DNA of 64,000 bases from Copromyces sp. CBS 386.78. Taxonomy: Eukaryota; Ascomycota; Sordariomycetes; Sordariales; Sordariaceae. Location: assembly GCA_030685235.1 (NCBI GenBank), contig MU839146.1, positions 62,001 through 126,000 of the forward strand, in the 5' to 3' direction. The position numbers and the translations under genes are program-made. A model generated the notes under the pieces. It made no database searches. It worked only from the letters and a program-made list of their open reading frames with translations, and was not told the DNA's origin. This document shows positions 22,853-33,547 of this stretch, one piece after another. Each line of letters opens with the position of its first letter. Position 1 is the stretch's first letter.

Positions 22853-25800
22853 TCACGGATTCCTCCACCTCGGCCTCCCATCCTTCCCCACACCATTCAT
22901 CCCCAAACTACTCCCACTCCTACTCGCCCCCAAAGAACTTCCACTCCTTCTACCCGCAGCAGTATCTCTCCCATTATTACTCAAACCCATAGCATGTCTC
23001 GCCCCCGCCACCGCCTGCGGACTTTCCCTCCCCGTCGTCACTCCAGCCCTCATTCCCAAGCGAGAAGTCGGCTGCGGCAACATGCTTTGTCTATTACCGC
23101 TACCGCGGGAAGTAGCCATGGAACTAGCTGGTCTTGCTTCCAGACTTGGCTCAGACATGCGAGGTGGTTGGAAGGATTGGCGCTTGGGGTTGCTGCGCAT
23201 GGCAGAGGTTCCTGACCCTGTGGGGGGTTCGCGGTCGCGGCCGCCGCCGCCAGAGGAATGCAAAGAAGTATTGGAGGAGGATGAAGGGGGGTAGTAAGAG
23301 TGCGACGTTTTAGACTGGCGAGGGGTGGCGGCGGGACGTTGAGCGCTTGGGCCGACCGACTTGGAGAGGGTTTGTTGCGAGTATGGGCCGGGAGAGGAGA
23401 TGCGGTCGCGGAAGGACATGCGCGATGCGCTGGCGTTGGCTCGTTTGATGGTGGGACTTTGCAAGTCCGAGCCGTCGCCGACCGAGGGAGAGGCGGTGGT
23501 GGCGCGGTTCAAAGGAGAGCGGGTTTGGGCTAACTTGGAAGTGGAAGTGGAGGGCTGTCCTAGCGAGGAAGTAGACCGGAGAGTGGGAGGGGTGTTGGAC
23601 TTGGCGTAGGGCGAAGGGGTGGTTAGGGTCAGAGGCTTGAAGTTGTGACCTGTGTCGACGTCGGATGGGCTAAACGTGGCGTTCCAACGAGGACGGTTGT
23701 CGAGTTTGGAGGATGGGCGAGGGGGTTGTTGGGCAGAAGAGCGGGCGGTGGAAGGAGTAGTTGTGCCTGGTCTTTCGCGGTAGTCCGTCTTTACCGGGGT
23801 ACTGGAAAAGATGGTGGACATGCGGGGATTGGCCGGTGCGGCTTTGCGGGTGACGGTCGAGGCCGAAGCTGGGACGGTTGACTGCCGGCGAGAGGCAGGG
23901 GGTTTTGGAAGCGAGTTACCAGGAGTGCCCGCCTGTCGTGACTTGGATCGAGCACTAGGAGGGGCATTACGTCCAGTCATGATGACAGACGAAGGTGGTG
24001 AGCTCTGAGGAGTCTCATGGCCGCTACCCAAGGGAGACCTGTCGTTGGACAAGATGCTGGACACGGAATCCCGTAGCTGCTGTCCCTTCGAGTAGAGCTC
24101 CTCCACCACCGCATCCACGTCAACCATGTCCTCCTTCAGATCCTTCCACTTGGCCTGCATCTCAGTATGCAAACGGAGAATCTCTCCGTTGACCGTCAAC
24201 CGATCCTTGACGCCCTTCTCGATAATCGACAGAACCCTCTCGATAGCGGGCCCGTAATGAGTCTTCTTGGCCTCGTAACTTTCCAGCTTCTTGCTCATCA
24301 TGGGCTGGTTCGTCAAGTGCATTCCCGTGTCGAATGCTTCCTTCACCCTCTCCAGGCTCCTCTGTACCGACTCGTACATCTTTTGCGCCTGTCGTCCAGC
24401 ACCTCTGAACACCAACACCCATCGATCCTCGCCCAGCTCCTTCCTCAGAGCCTCGGCATCCTTCTCCAACTTCCTGTACGTAGCCTCGAGACTGTGCCTC
24501 CGCATCTCCAACTCGTCAGAAGCAGTAGGGAAGATATTCTCTCCCCTCGACTGGAAGCCCGCCAGCCTCATGGGCAGAAAATCCAACGAAGCCCTAAGCG
24601 GCTGCATCCTAGCAAACAGCGCCAACAAGCTCGAATCATCCATGGAGATGCCCGTCGAGGGAGTCGGCAGCGGTGACGTCGGGCTATTCGGAAACCCATG
24701 AAAGCTAAGCCTCCCGTTACCATGCGCAATAGCTGCCTGCAGCCTGCTCGCCATGGACGTCGGTGCCTCCTCGACAATGGTCTCCAAATCACCAATATCC
24801 ACCCCATCGCCCGCCAACATGGCCGTCTTGTGCCGCCTCTCCTCCATCTCAAACACCAGCTTGCTCAAATCATCCACCTCCATCTGGATATCACCCAACA
24901 CCACGTTCCACAGCTCCTCCCACTCCATGGCGAGCTCCACTTGCGACTTGACGGCTCTCAACGTCTCTCTGATGCGCGCCCACTCGCCCAAGATGCTCTC
25001 CATCTGCGCCACGGCCCGGCGCAAATCTTCCGTCGAAACCTCGTTGATGTCCTCGCGTTCCTGTAGCTCCTCGATGGCGCCCACGTAGATGTTGATCAGC
25101 TCTTCGAACCTGACGATGGCCTTTTCCACTTCATCTACGCCTTCACGGCCGCCAGCGGCCGCCCACTCCACGTCATCGTCGGCTTCGAGGCCGCCAATCA
25201 CTTCCGAGGCTTTGTAAATCCATCCTCGGATCTGCTCGGCGGCGCCGATAAGCGCCCGCGTGGCTACTTGCGCTGTGGGGACAGCCGCAATCTTATTGGA
25301 GAGAAGCTCGGCATCGGGAAGGGTGATGGAGGTTAGTTGGGCCAGCTGATTGGCGAAGGAGGCGCGAGATAAGGTGTAGACGGATTGAGGGCGGGACAAG
25401 CCGAGGGGGTTGAATGAGATGTTGTCCGGGTTGAAGTCGTCGCTATTGTTGGAGGAACTGTTTGAGGTACCGCGGTGGTGCGATTGCGAGGGGTATGTAT
25501 CCTTTGGTGGAGGCGGGGGCGGCACATCATCGGAAGAGCCTGATGAACTTGGGCGTGAATCGCGGGCTATGTGCTCGTATCGCGTGTCTCGTTGTGTCTT
25601 GACGCCGTTGCCGTTGACATGATCGGGTAGTCGGTATTTGTTGGTGTCCATTTCTGTGTTGCTTTGTGGGGAAGGGGAAGCGCTGTCGTCGTCGTCGTTA
25701 CCGTGGTGTTCTTGTTGTTGTTGAACTAGTACGTCACCACCGATGGTGGCGTGTTGTTCATGGGCGGCCTCCTGGGCTTCTTTTGATTTGTGATGGTGAT

Positions 25801-26500
25801 GGAACAACTTGGATGCCTTCAAGCTCGACGATGATGGAATGTGAACTAGAGGACCTTTCCAAGGACGACCGCGTCGCTCGATAACGAGGGCTTGGGAGAG
25901 AGACAAGTGGTGCTCGTCGAGTTTCTTCAGTGTCTCCTCGGGGAGTTTGCCGATCTCGAGTTCCCGGTGCTGGGGCGGGGATACTGGTTTACGAGAGCCG
26001 CCGAAACCGAGAGCCTTCAATCTCGCAGCAAGACCCGGGGAGGGTTTTCGGGTGGCGCGAAGACCGGGAGGGGTCGGGTCGGGAGTGAGGAGGACGTCTG
26101 TCGAGAAGTGGGATTGTCGCGGTGTTGAGGAGGACGAGATGGGCGCTTCCGAGTCGGGTTGGAGGCGATGATGGTCCCGGTCGTTGTTTGTATTATTATT
26201 GTTAGTGGAAGCGCTGGAGCTAGTATCAGGCCTGCTGCTGTCGTTATCGTTGGCAAAGGTGAACTGTAGCAGCTCGGTAGGGATCTCTGAGAAGGTCAGC
26301 TCGACGGCGCTATCCTGACGGTGCTGTTGCTGTTGGTCTTCTTGGTCTTTGCAATAGTCATCAATCGTACTAAGGTCTTGGGCATCAATATCCACATCCG
26401 AGTCGCCGTCCGAGTTCACCAGTCGGATGGTAAAACCACAGTCACCACTTGCACTGGCTGGCGCAGCAGCTGGAGACCTGGCCGATACACTGGCGGTCAT
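22853..26500 (-). CDS. KAR9: KAR9-family spindle/nuclear-positioning protein
   Basis: Single-exon 1,215-aa protein on the minus strand, ATG at 26500. In yeast Kar9 links EB1 (Bim1) at microtubule plus ends to myosin V, orienting the spindle and nuclei. The N-terminal 370 residues are disordered with Gln, Ser and Asp runs. The KAR9 region, roughly residues 380-800, is helical: LPDAELLSNKIAAVPTA, ALIGAAEQIRGWIYKASEV, INIYVGAIEELQERED, and later KLEKDAEALRKELGEDRWV, TYRKLEKD and MSKKLESYEAKKTHYGPAIE. The last 400 residues are basic and Ser/Pro-rich. LTTPSPY at residues 959-965 is a near match to the LxxPTPh EB1-binding motif known from Kar9; this is a pattern match only. The chain is longer than yeast Kar9 (about 640 aa) mainly through disordered ends. 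Confidence 0.88.
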   Translation of the reverse strand: MTASVSARSPAAAPASASGDCGFTIRLVNSDGDSDVDIDAQDLSTIDDYCKDQEDQQQQHRQDSAVELTFSEIPTELLQFTFANDNDSSRPDTSSSASTNNNNTNNDRDHHRLQPDSEAPISSSSTPRQSHFSTDVLLTPDPTPPGLRATRKPSPGLAARLKALGFGGSRKPVSPPQHRELEIGKLPEETLKKLDEHHLSLSQALVIERRGRPWKGPLVHIPSSSSLKASKLFHHHHKSKEAQEAAHEQHATIGGDVLVQQQQEHHGNDDDDSASPSPQSNTEMDTNKYRLPDHVNGNGVKTQRDTRYEHIARDSRPSSSGSSDDVPPPPPPKDTYPSQSHHRGTSNSSSNNSDDFNPDNISFNPLGLSRPQSVYTLSRASFANQLAQLTSITLPDAELLSNKIAAVPTAQVATRALIGAAEQIRGWIYKASEVIGGLEADDDVEWAAAGGREGVDEVEKAIVRFEELINIYVGAIEELQEREDINEVSTEDLRRAVAQMESILGEWARIRETLRAVKSQVELAMEWEELWNVVLGDIQMEVDDLSKLVFEMEERRHKTAMLAGDGVDIGDLETIVEEAPTSMASRLQAAIAHGNGRLSFHGFPNSPTSPLPTPSTGISMDDSSLLALFARMQPLRASLDFLPMRLAGFQSRGENIFPTASDELEMRRHSLEATYRKLEKDAEALRKELGEDRWVLVFRGAGRQAQKMYESVQRSLERVKEAFDTGMHLTNQPMMSKKLESYEAKKTHYGPAIERVLSIIEKGVKDRLTVNGEILRLHTEMQAKWKDLKEDMVDVDAVVEELYSKGQQLRDSVSSILSNDRSPLGSGHETPQSSPPSSVIMTGRNAPPSARSKSRQAGTPGNSLPKPPASRRQSTVPASASTVTRKAAPANPRMSTIFSSTPVKTDYRERPGTTTPSTARSSAQQPPRPSSKLDNRPRWNATFSPSDVDTGHNFKPLTLTTPSPYAKSNTPPTLRSTSSLGQPSTSTSKLAQTRSPLNRATTASPSVGDGSDLQSPTIKRANASASRMSFRDRISSPGPYSQQTLSKSVGPSAQRPAATPRQSKTSHSYYPPSSSSNTSLHSSGGGGRDREPPTGSGTSAMRSNPKRQSFQPPRMSEPSLEARPASSMATSRGSGNRQSMLPQPTSRLGMRAGVTTGRESPQAVAGARHAMGLSNNGRDTAAGRRSGSSLGASRSGSSLGMNGVGKDGRPRWRNP

Positions 26501-29500
26501 TTGTTGAGGATTATTTTTTCTTGCTGGGTGTCTTGGTGGTGGTTATTGGTCCAGCTCGTGACCCGGATTCGAGACGGTGACTGGTTCTAGAGCCCACCAG
26601 TAACCAGTTACAGGCTCAGATAGGCTAGGCGATGTTGCGATGCTGCAGCTGTCCTGGTCGCAGCAGCTTGCAGGCAGCAACCTCTTTTTCTCGCAGTAAC
26701 TCCTTCACACGCGAGGGAGCAGCGGATGTGGGCGTACATGCAGCAAGCAGCTGCCTCTGTGTGATGCCTTGCTAGCGTGGTTATTGTACTTCTCGTCACC
26801 TTGCTGTGTGACGGTGTTTCTTTCTTTTCTGATCGGCGAATGCGGTAATGGATGGGTTCCTGGCTATGCAGGTGAGGTCAGGTCTCCAAAGTATCCCGGC
26901 GATCAGAACTGGCTGTCGCGATTGGTGAGGTTGGCTGAGGTTCGGGTATGACAAAATGTTTGCGCGCTTGCTTGTGTTCGCAGAATGTAGGAGTCCCGTT
27001 AATATCGGCGAGGGGGAGTGTTGTGTGTTGTTTCGGAGCAAGCAGAATGGATGCGACAGGAGATGCGAATGGTGACACAGTCGAGTAAGTTGGTTGAGGT
27101 AGTTGAGATTGAGGATGAGATTGTCTGGTTGAGGTGACAGAACAGGTGAAATTGCCAAGTGTGACGCCGGGCTTGGCAAAAGTTGGTCTTGAGGGTGAAC
27201 TGAGTGAGGATTGGATGCCGTCACCAATTGGAGAATGGAGCAGATTCCAGCAACAAGAGAACCAGGAAAGAAGGGTCTAGCCTTTAGTCCCAAAATTACT
27301 ATGATTTAGGTGAGAAATGGGAAAGAATCAAGGGGACTGAAGAAAGCACAGAAAAAGGTGGAAGGGGCTTATTTGCTGCTGCTTATTTCTGGAAACACGC
27401 GCAAGTGTTAATGTCGTCGGGGTAATTTGGGGAATTTACGCCATTTGTGATGGGTTTCAGCACACCATCCACTGTGGCAACAGCCAATCACGTTGAGCCT
27501 CTGACAAGACGTGCAAGAGTCAAACACGAAACATTTGGCAAGTAAGTCAGGAAAGCTCCGAGTACCTTAGTGATTGGACAAGACAGATATGTAAACTTGC
27601 AACATTTCACTTGCAATTCTTGATCTTCTCCCTCGATAATAAGTGAGATGAGTTTCCACCATCCTTCCAACTCGTGATAACAACATGGTCAACAAGATAA
27701 ATAATTGCCGCTCCCCGCATTCTTCTCCATCTACCAACCCGTCACCATACGTAATATCCTCTTCTGCTCTGCATCCTCACATCTCGACCAGTCTATCACC
27801 TTCGTTCTAGCAAATGACAAGGTCGCAGTTCAACCAAGCGATATTGATATCGGCCGCGCTCCAATGATCGGAACAACAGTGGGCGATTAGCACTACGGCG
27901 GTGCAAATTCATGACCAAATCTGCCAGTTCAGGGGTCTTGAGAGCCCACACCAGAAAATAAGGGTACCCCTGCACCACATCGGCGTTGAAGAGGGCAAAG
28001 TCAGGAATGCAGATTGACTACTGCTTGAGACATGGCAAAGAGATACTGAATGGGAGAAATAATCGCGGATTTCTCGGCACCAGGTCTCAGACTCTCAGTC
28101 AAGTAGAAAGTCAGGGCGTACTGAGACAGCATGTGAAGAATGCGCAAAGACTATATCTGAGGATTTGCGTTCCAAGAGGTAGGTAGGTAGGTAAAGGAGT
28201 CAAGGGAAAGGGAAGCCTCTCATTCATGCCATCGTTCATATCCAAGAAGCTGAGAAGAAAAGCCTACATCGCATAGCATCCAGGCATCACCAACAGCTGC
28301 ACACTCCCGCTTGAACGCATGTTAGTCGGGTATTTACCTCATACGTGCCTGAACTTGACACTTTCACACTTCACCTCACGGCTTCGTACCTGACATCCAA
28401 TTTGCATGCTCTCAACGGCGAGTGGACCATTAGCTACACATTGCAGTATCTCAACTTTCTTGGGAAGGACAAGGGTTCTTGATCTTGTTGGGCTTCTGTT
28501 TCACAAAAGAGCTCTGTGTGTTTCTTGGTCTTCTGTTTGGCTCCCTGCCGTGCGTTTCGTGCGACCGCGGCACCAACGGAGTCCTCTCTCCATCTGGGTA
28601 TACACTTATGGCTCAGAACGCTTGTGACTTGACTTGTGTAAAACTGACCAGACTTTTGCAAGCTGTCAACATCTTGATTCTCTGAAACAAAACTGGACCT
28701 TCACCGGCCGGGGTTGACGGGATGAGGGAATACATATGCTAGATACATACTGCGCTTGACAAGGAAATTGCAGTGACTCGGCAGCACCCGCTCTTGTTCC
28801 GTGCTTGCATACACTACGTAACGGGACCACGGAGCTTGTTCGGAATATACGGGAAACGATGGACTAGTCACTGGTCTCACGGGCCGCTCGTTGATAGTAG
28901 AGGGGATTCCCTAGTAGACAAGTGTTAGTGCTATCACAAGAGAGAGCCAACCCCTGAACGCCATCCGTCCAATGTCAACAAACCAAGCCGACGGACTCAA
29001 AGAACCACCGAGATTCGTCTCACGTCAACGCCTTCGTACTGGTCTGTTTTGCTCGCTTCAACTATAGTCTTGTCCAACAAATCAGATTCCCCCGAGCCGG
29101 GCGGAGATGGATGATGGCGATGCGAGCGATTGAAAGGAAGATCCTCCGGAAATGTGGCCTGTGACGAATTCCACTTGTTAGTGCAGCCCCTGTCAGTGCC
29201 ACCTACCTTACACTACTGTCTGCCGTGACTGCACTAGCGCTGGGTGCACGCGTGGTGCTCCGCTTCCACTTCCTGGCTGCGCAACAAACTGCAAGGGCAG
29301 CACCGGCAGCCAGCAGCATCAATGAGCGGGGTGTTTAGGTGCTAGCAGCCTAACGACAGCATACCAGACCGTCACCCAATCTGGATGGACTCCCGACACT
29401 CACAACATTTCCATTGCTTCCTTTCTCTCGCTCCGTCGTCCACTTTCCGGAGTGCAAGACACCTTCTACGAAAAGCCCCTTCCTCATTTCCTCTGCCTGC

Positions 29501-29974
29501 ATGCCCATGTAGAGGCAAACCCCTGACTCAGTCATCGACATATTTCCTTCTGTTTCTTCCATCGCTTCCTTCCGCTGTGGATCTCTTTGGGGCACAGTCC
29601 CGTAACAGTTTGCGGGAGACAATCTCTTTTTCCAAAGAGTTGGCCATCCCCAAGCTTTAACTGTCCACCTACCACAGCCTCGGTCGAACCTTTGATCACT
29701 GCCACTGCCTTCTTCTCCGCCTCGAGGCATGTCAAGAGGACAATAACGATCGACATCCCTCGCTCTACGTCAGCGCCCAATTCGAGACTTCCCCTCCTCC
29801 TCCTCCTCCTCCTCCTACCTTCAAGCTCGACCGCCCACGACGGGGCCAGCAGATACCCGAGACCTGCCAAACGGAGATATATACACGCGTGTAACCCATC
29901 GTCGATAGTAGACATTTGAGACACACCTCAAGCCACCCGCGCGCGGACATAACATATACCGGACCGCCGCCAGG
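26501..29974. other. Divergent intergenic region, KAR9-like / CH-like protein genes
   Basis: A 3.5-kb spacer between two genes that read outward. Short frames on both strands (26608-27293, 28406-28661, 29350-29924) have no domain. A GTAG tetramer run is at about 28179-28192. C/T-rich leader sequence with a CTC trinucleotide run at 29790-29818 precedes the plus-strand gene. An inverted repeat around GTTAGTGCAG (29177-29238) is described under findings. Confidence 0.5.
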
Positions 29975-31822
29975 ATGAGCGCTTCACGAGAGAAGGGCCC
30001 CGTCGCCCGGTGCGAGTCGCCCGAGGCTCTGCCCTCGCCGGCCGTTGGAGCTCCCGCTCACAAGCTCATGCGCTGTGCCTCTGCCACCTCTGCCATCTCC
30101 CACGGATCAGGAACCACGGAACATTCGCGCGACTCCCTCGCCAGCGACGCCAGCTCGGCCTTTTCGCGCTCCTCGTCCGGCACCTTCCCCATCACCTCGC
30201 GCCGCTCCGACATCAGTACGCTTGGCCACTTCTTTCTCCGCTCCCGCGATAACTCGTGGATACGGGACTCTACCGGAAGCTTGGACTCGTTGACGGCTAA
30301 CTCATCCATCTCGTCAGGAAGTACCAGCAAGCGACGGGGCTACATGCGCCCTCAAGGAACCGACTTTGCCCAGAGCGCCCGCCAGCGCGAATCCGTCCTG
30401 AGTCTCGGAAGCATCGCCCACCTGCAGTACTACTTTGCCCGGACGGGTCTGCTAGATGGCAAGGGCGCCCAGTTTGCTCGGAAACGCCAGCGGGCGAAAA
30501 CACTCGAAATGTCCATGCTCGAGGACGGCGATTACACAATACCCAGAGTCTTGAGTTTTGAGAACGATTCGAGCTATGCCTCCATGGGCAGCAGTCCTAA
30601 TACCCCAGGGCTCGAGCCCGAGATCAGGTCGCCCACCGGAGACGAACACAACATGGAGTTTCAGCCGCCCGAGGAGGAGTACGGATCAGATTATGATGAG
30701 GAAACAGACCCGCAACATATGCTCCCGCCGACTGTTTCGACGTACAACCACCGCGAAAAGCCAATCCCAAAACCTCCATCGATGGAGGAGCTCCGTTCCG
30801 ATCTGACCTCAGCTCTCGACGCCGCCGAGCGATCCCTAAAAGAAGCCAAAGAAGCCACAGCGCCTGCTGGCGAGTCTTCACCCTCTTCCGACCAAATCGT
30901 CGTGCCACCCGCCATCCTCCTCTCCGACACATCAAAAAACAACTCGTCCGACCAAGAACCCTCCACCCCAACCGTCCCCCTCAACCCCACCGGCTGGTAC
31001 GAAATCCAAGGGATGCACATCCTCGACGTCATGACCCTCGCCATCCGCGCCGCCAAGATATACTACACCTCGCACGAGCGCCCAGATCGATTAGACGCCA
31101 TCAAGTCCGAGAGAGACATCCGCTCCCACCTGCTCTCAGTAATGGACATTCTCAAAAGAATGGCCACGCGGGGATTCATCGGCGGCATGCGCGACGACGA
31201 GTTCCAGACTATGAACCAATGGATCAAATCCCTGCGCGACATGCTCTCCAAAGAAGACGAGATGGAAGCCGGCGAGCAGAAAGAGCGTGAGTCCTGGACC
31301 TGGCTAAAACCGGAGAACTGGCCGACCGACGAGAACGGGAACCAGATCGAGCGCGAAGAAGCCTTCATTCACTCCATGTTTGCTGGTCTACCTTTGCCCC
31401 CGCCGCTGTCCAGTTTGCCGCCGTTGCCGAGGTGGACGCCCATCGACAGGAGTCAACCAAACCCGGAACCGACGACGTTTTTGAGAGAGCTGAGTAATGG
31501 GATAAGACTAGTGCATTTGCACAATTGCGCGGTGCGCAAAAGTAGGAGGAGGTTTGGAGCTATCCCCAGTTTCCACGCGGACACGCAAAAGCCGTATCGG
31601 GCGGCGGATAATTTGCGGTACTGGATGAAGGCCGCCGAGCTGAGATGGGAGGTGATGATCAAGTGCGATGCGCTGGGGTTGCAGTATGCGAAAGATGGCA
31701 AGCTGGAGAATATGGAAGAGGCGGGGAGGATGTGGGTGCAGTTTGAGGAGGCGGTGGTGAGGTGGTGTAGAGGGGTTAGGAGCGAGGTGGAGGGGGAGTT
31801 GAGGGGGGATATTAAGCCATAG
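29975..31822 (+). CDS. Ser-rich protein with calponin-homology-like C-terminal region
   Basis: Single-exon 615-aa protein without signal peptide or membrane segments. Residues 1-120 are Ser/Thr-rich, with many SRSS/DSTGS-type potential phosphosites. The middle has acidic patches (YGSDYDEETDP). A conserved segment WYEIQGMHILDVMTLAIRAA with DRLDAIKSERDIR follows at about residues 340-400. Near 490-560, FLRELSNGIRLVHLHN and then IPSFHADTQKPYRAADNLRY resemble the core of a calponin-homology fold (a leucine-rich LxxGIxLxxLxN helix, then a Pro-containing turn and an N-x-x-x-F/Y helix), which suggests an actin- or signalling-related role. This assignment is inference; the protein is conserved-looking but I do not recognise a named family. 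The upstream region is shared with the divergent KAR9-like gene, and both could act in cell polarity. Confidence 0.8.
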   Translation: MSASREKGPVARCESPEALPSPAVGAPAHKLMRCASATSAISHGSGTTEHSRDSLASDASSAFSRSSSGTFPITSRRSDISTLGHFFLRSRDNSWIRDSTGSLDSLTANSSISSGSTSKRRGYMRPQGTDFAQSARQRESVLSLGSIAHLQYYFARTGLLDGKGAQFARKRQRAKTLEMSMLEDGDYTIPRVLSFENDSSYASMGSSPNTPGLEPEIRSPTGDEHNMEFQPPEEEYGSDYDEETDPQHMLPPTVSTYNHREKPIPKPPSMEELRSDLTSALDAAERSLKEAKEATAPAGESSPSSDQIVVPPAILLSDTSKNNSSDQEPSTPTVPLNPTGWYEIQGMHILDVMTLAIRAAKIYYTSHERPDRLDAIKSERDIRSHLLSVMDILKRMATRGFIGGMRDDEFQTMNQWIKSLRDMLSKEDEMEAGEQKERESWTWLKPENWPTDENGNQIEREEAFIHSMFAGLPLPPPLSSLPPLPRWTPIDRSQPNPEPTTFLRELSNGIRLVHLHNCAVRKSRRRFGAIPSFHADTQKPYRAADNLRYWMKAAELRWEVMIKCDALGLQYAKDGKLENMEEAGRMWVQFEEAVVRWCRGVRSEVEGELRGDIKP

Positions 31823-32150
31823 TGATGGTACGAAGGGGGGAAAAAGGGTGAATGGGAAGAAACGAAGAGATAAAAGGGAGGGGAGGCATATCTATATATA
31901 GGAGGGAACGAGAGCCATGAGAAAAAGACAATACACAAGAGGAGGAAGATGAGACACACACACACACACACACGCATTTTTCATGCATACGCATTTTACA
32001 TGCATATGGCAATTTTTACATATACCACACCGCACTGGCACACATTGGCACACTGGTTACTGGTTACTGGATTACATTATTACTCATGGAGGAAGGGAGG
32101 ACATAAGGAAAGCATTTAGCATCATTTTTTTCCATTCTTACAGGCTACTA

Positions 32151-32177
32151 GCACTGGCACTGGCACTGGCACTGGCA
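32151..32177. repeat. (GCACTG)n hexamer repeat
   Basis: About 4.5 perfect copies of a six-base unit in the convergent spacer. Confidence 0.9.
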
Positions 32178-32328
32178 GTTATGCACTTTACACAATCACA
32201 TCATTTCATCTATATCTTGGTTACGTTGCTTGGAACGGTTTACATTTTATTACACAGGATTGATTCACTTTGGAGTTGGCACAAGGAGGACGGACGGGTA
32301 CCTTAATAGAAGAACTACCGAATGCCTC

Positions 32329-32405
32329 AAAACTGGAAACTGGAAACTGAAAACTGAAAACTGAAAACTGAAAACTGAAAACTGAAAACTGGAAACTGAA
32401 AACTG
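32329..32405. repeat. (A/G)AAACTG 7-bp minisatellite, 11 copies
   Basis: Eleven head-to-tail 7-base units; the first base varies between A and G and the rest is identical in every copy. Confidence 0.95.
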
Positions 32406-32633
32406 GGAAATCAGCGGCTGTCTCGTCTTGTCTCCTCTCGTCTCGTCCCAATGCAACAAACACAACACAGCGAACGCAAAGAACGCAACGCAATGCTCTT
32501 TTAATTATCGTACGTACCGTACCATCAAGTCTAGACCTAGTTTACCAAACAATGCCCTGTCTACGATGGATGCTTGGTCAAGAATAAATAAATGCTTACG
32601 TAACCTAACCTGTATGTATGTATGATGGGTGCC

Positions 32634-32750
32634 CTCACCTCACTTCACCTCACCTCGCTTCACTTCACCTCACCTCACCTCACTTCACCTCACCTCACCT
32701 CACTTTACTTAATTTCACCTCACTTCACCTCACTTCACTTCACCTAACTT
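32634..32750. repeat. CACCTCACTT-type 5/10-bp minisatellite
   Basis: About 115 bases of interleaved TCACC and TCACT pentamers, strongly strand-asymmetric (almost no G on the plus strand), with a few degenerate units near 32700-32715. Confidence 0.95.
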
Positions 32751-33547
32751 CCCGTCCGTCCCAAATAGTCAAACAGTCAGTCAGTCAGTCAGTCCCATGC
32801 TCCCATTCATGATATTAAGCCGAGCCGAGCCGAGGTGGCTATTATAAGTGGTTGGTTGGTTAGTTAGCCCCTTTTGAAGTAAACATAAACAAACTACCCG
32901 CTACCGGTACCGGTGGTGCTGACGGTGACGGTGGTGGTGACCATTGGAAGTCCGGCTGAGGTTCAGGTTCTGCGCTTCGCTTCGCTGCTGTAGTCTAGCT
33001 CTAGAGGGGTTGAATACGTGGTGGTTGGTGTTGATGTTGATGTTGGTGTTGATGTTAACTTGTCCGAACGAGAGCTCGAGCTTACCTGTAGTTGAGCTTT
33101 TATTTTATCTACGAGTCAGCTGCCTGCCCACCCACATTAATTAAAAGATGGGATGTGGTTGTGCTCCATGTCACAATGTCGCGAACGATGTTGGGATCTC
33201 CTCTTATGAGTGAAGCTCTGGATGGATATAACAAGTTGGGTGTTTGTGTGGTAATGTCTTGCCTTCCATTTTCTTTTCTCTTTCTCTTTCTCTTCTCTTT
33301 GCAAATGCACCGATTGGACTGACTGATCGACTTCCTCTTTTAACTTCCCGTTAACTTCCCGTTAACTTCCTCTTTTAGCTTCCCGTTAAGTAACTTCCCC
33401 TTTTACCTGCTCTGCTCTCTCTTCAGACCCTGAACTCCGCAAGGAAAAACTCCGCGAATAAAGGATAAATGACAAAAAAACTCAATGCTGCTGCTGCTAA
33501 TGCACCCGCGATCCCATACCATACCATACGGATCAATGCAATAAATG

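Larger units (their letters stand above)
31823..33547. other. Minisatellite-rich spacer between convergent genes
   Basis: Contains the 3' ends of the CH-like gene (+) and the RecQ gene (-). Several different short tandem repeats are packed here (separate entries), plus a CA run at about 31953-31971, GTCA tetramers near 32774-32792 and AACTTCCCGTT repeats at 33341-33395. No gene is supported. Confidence 0.65.
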
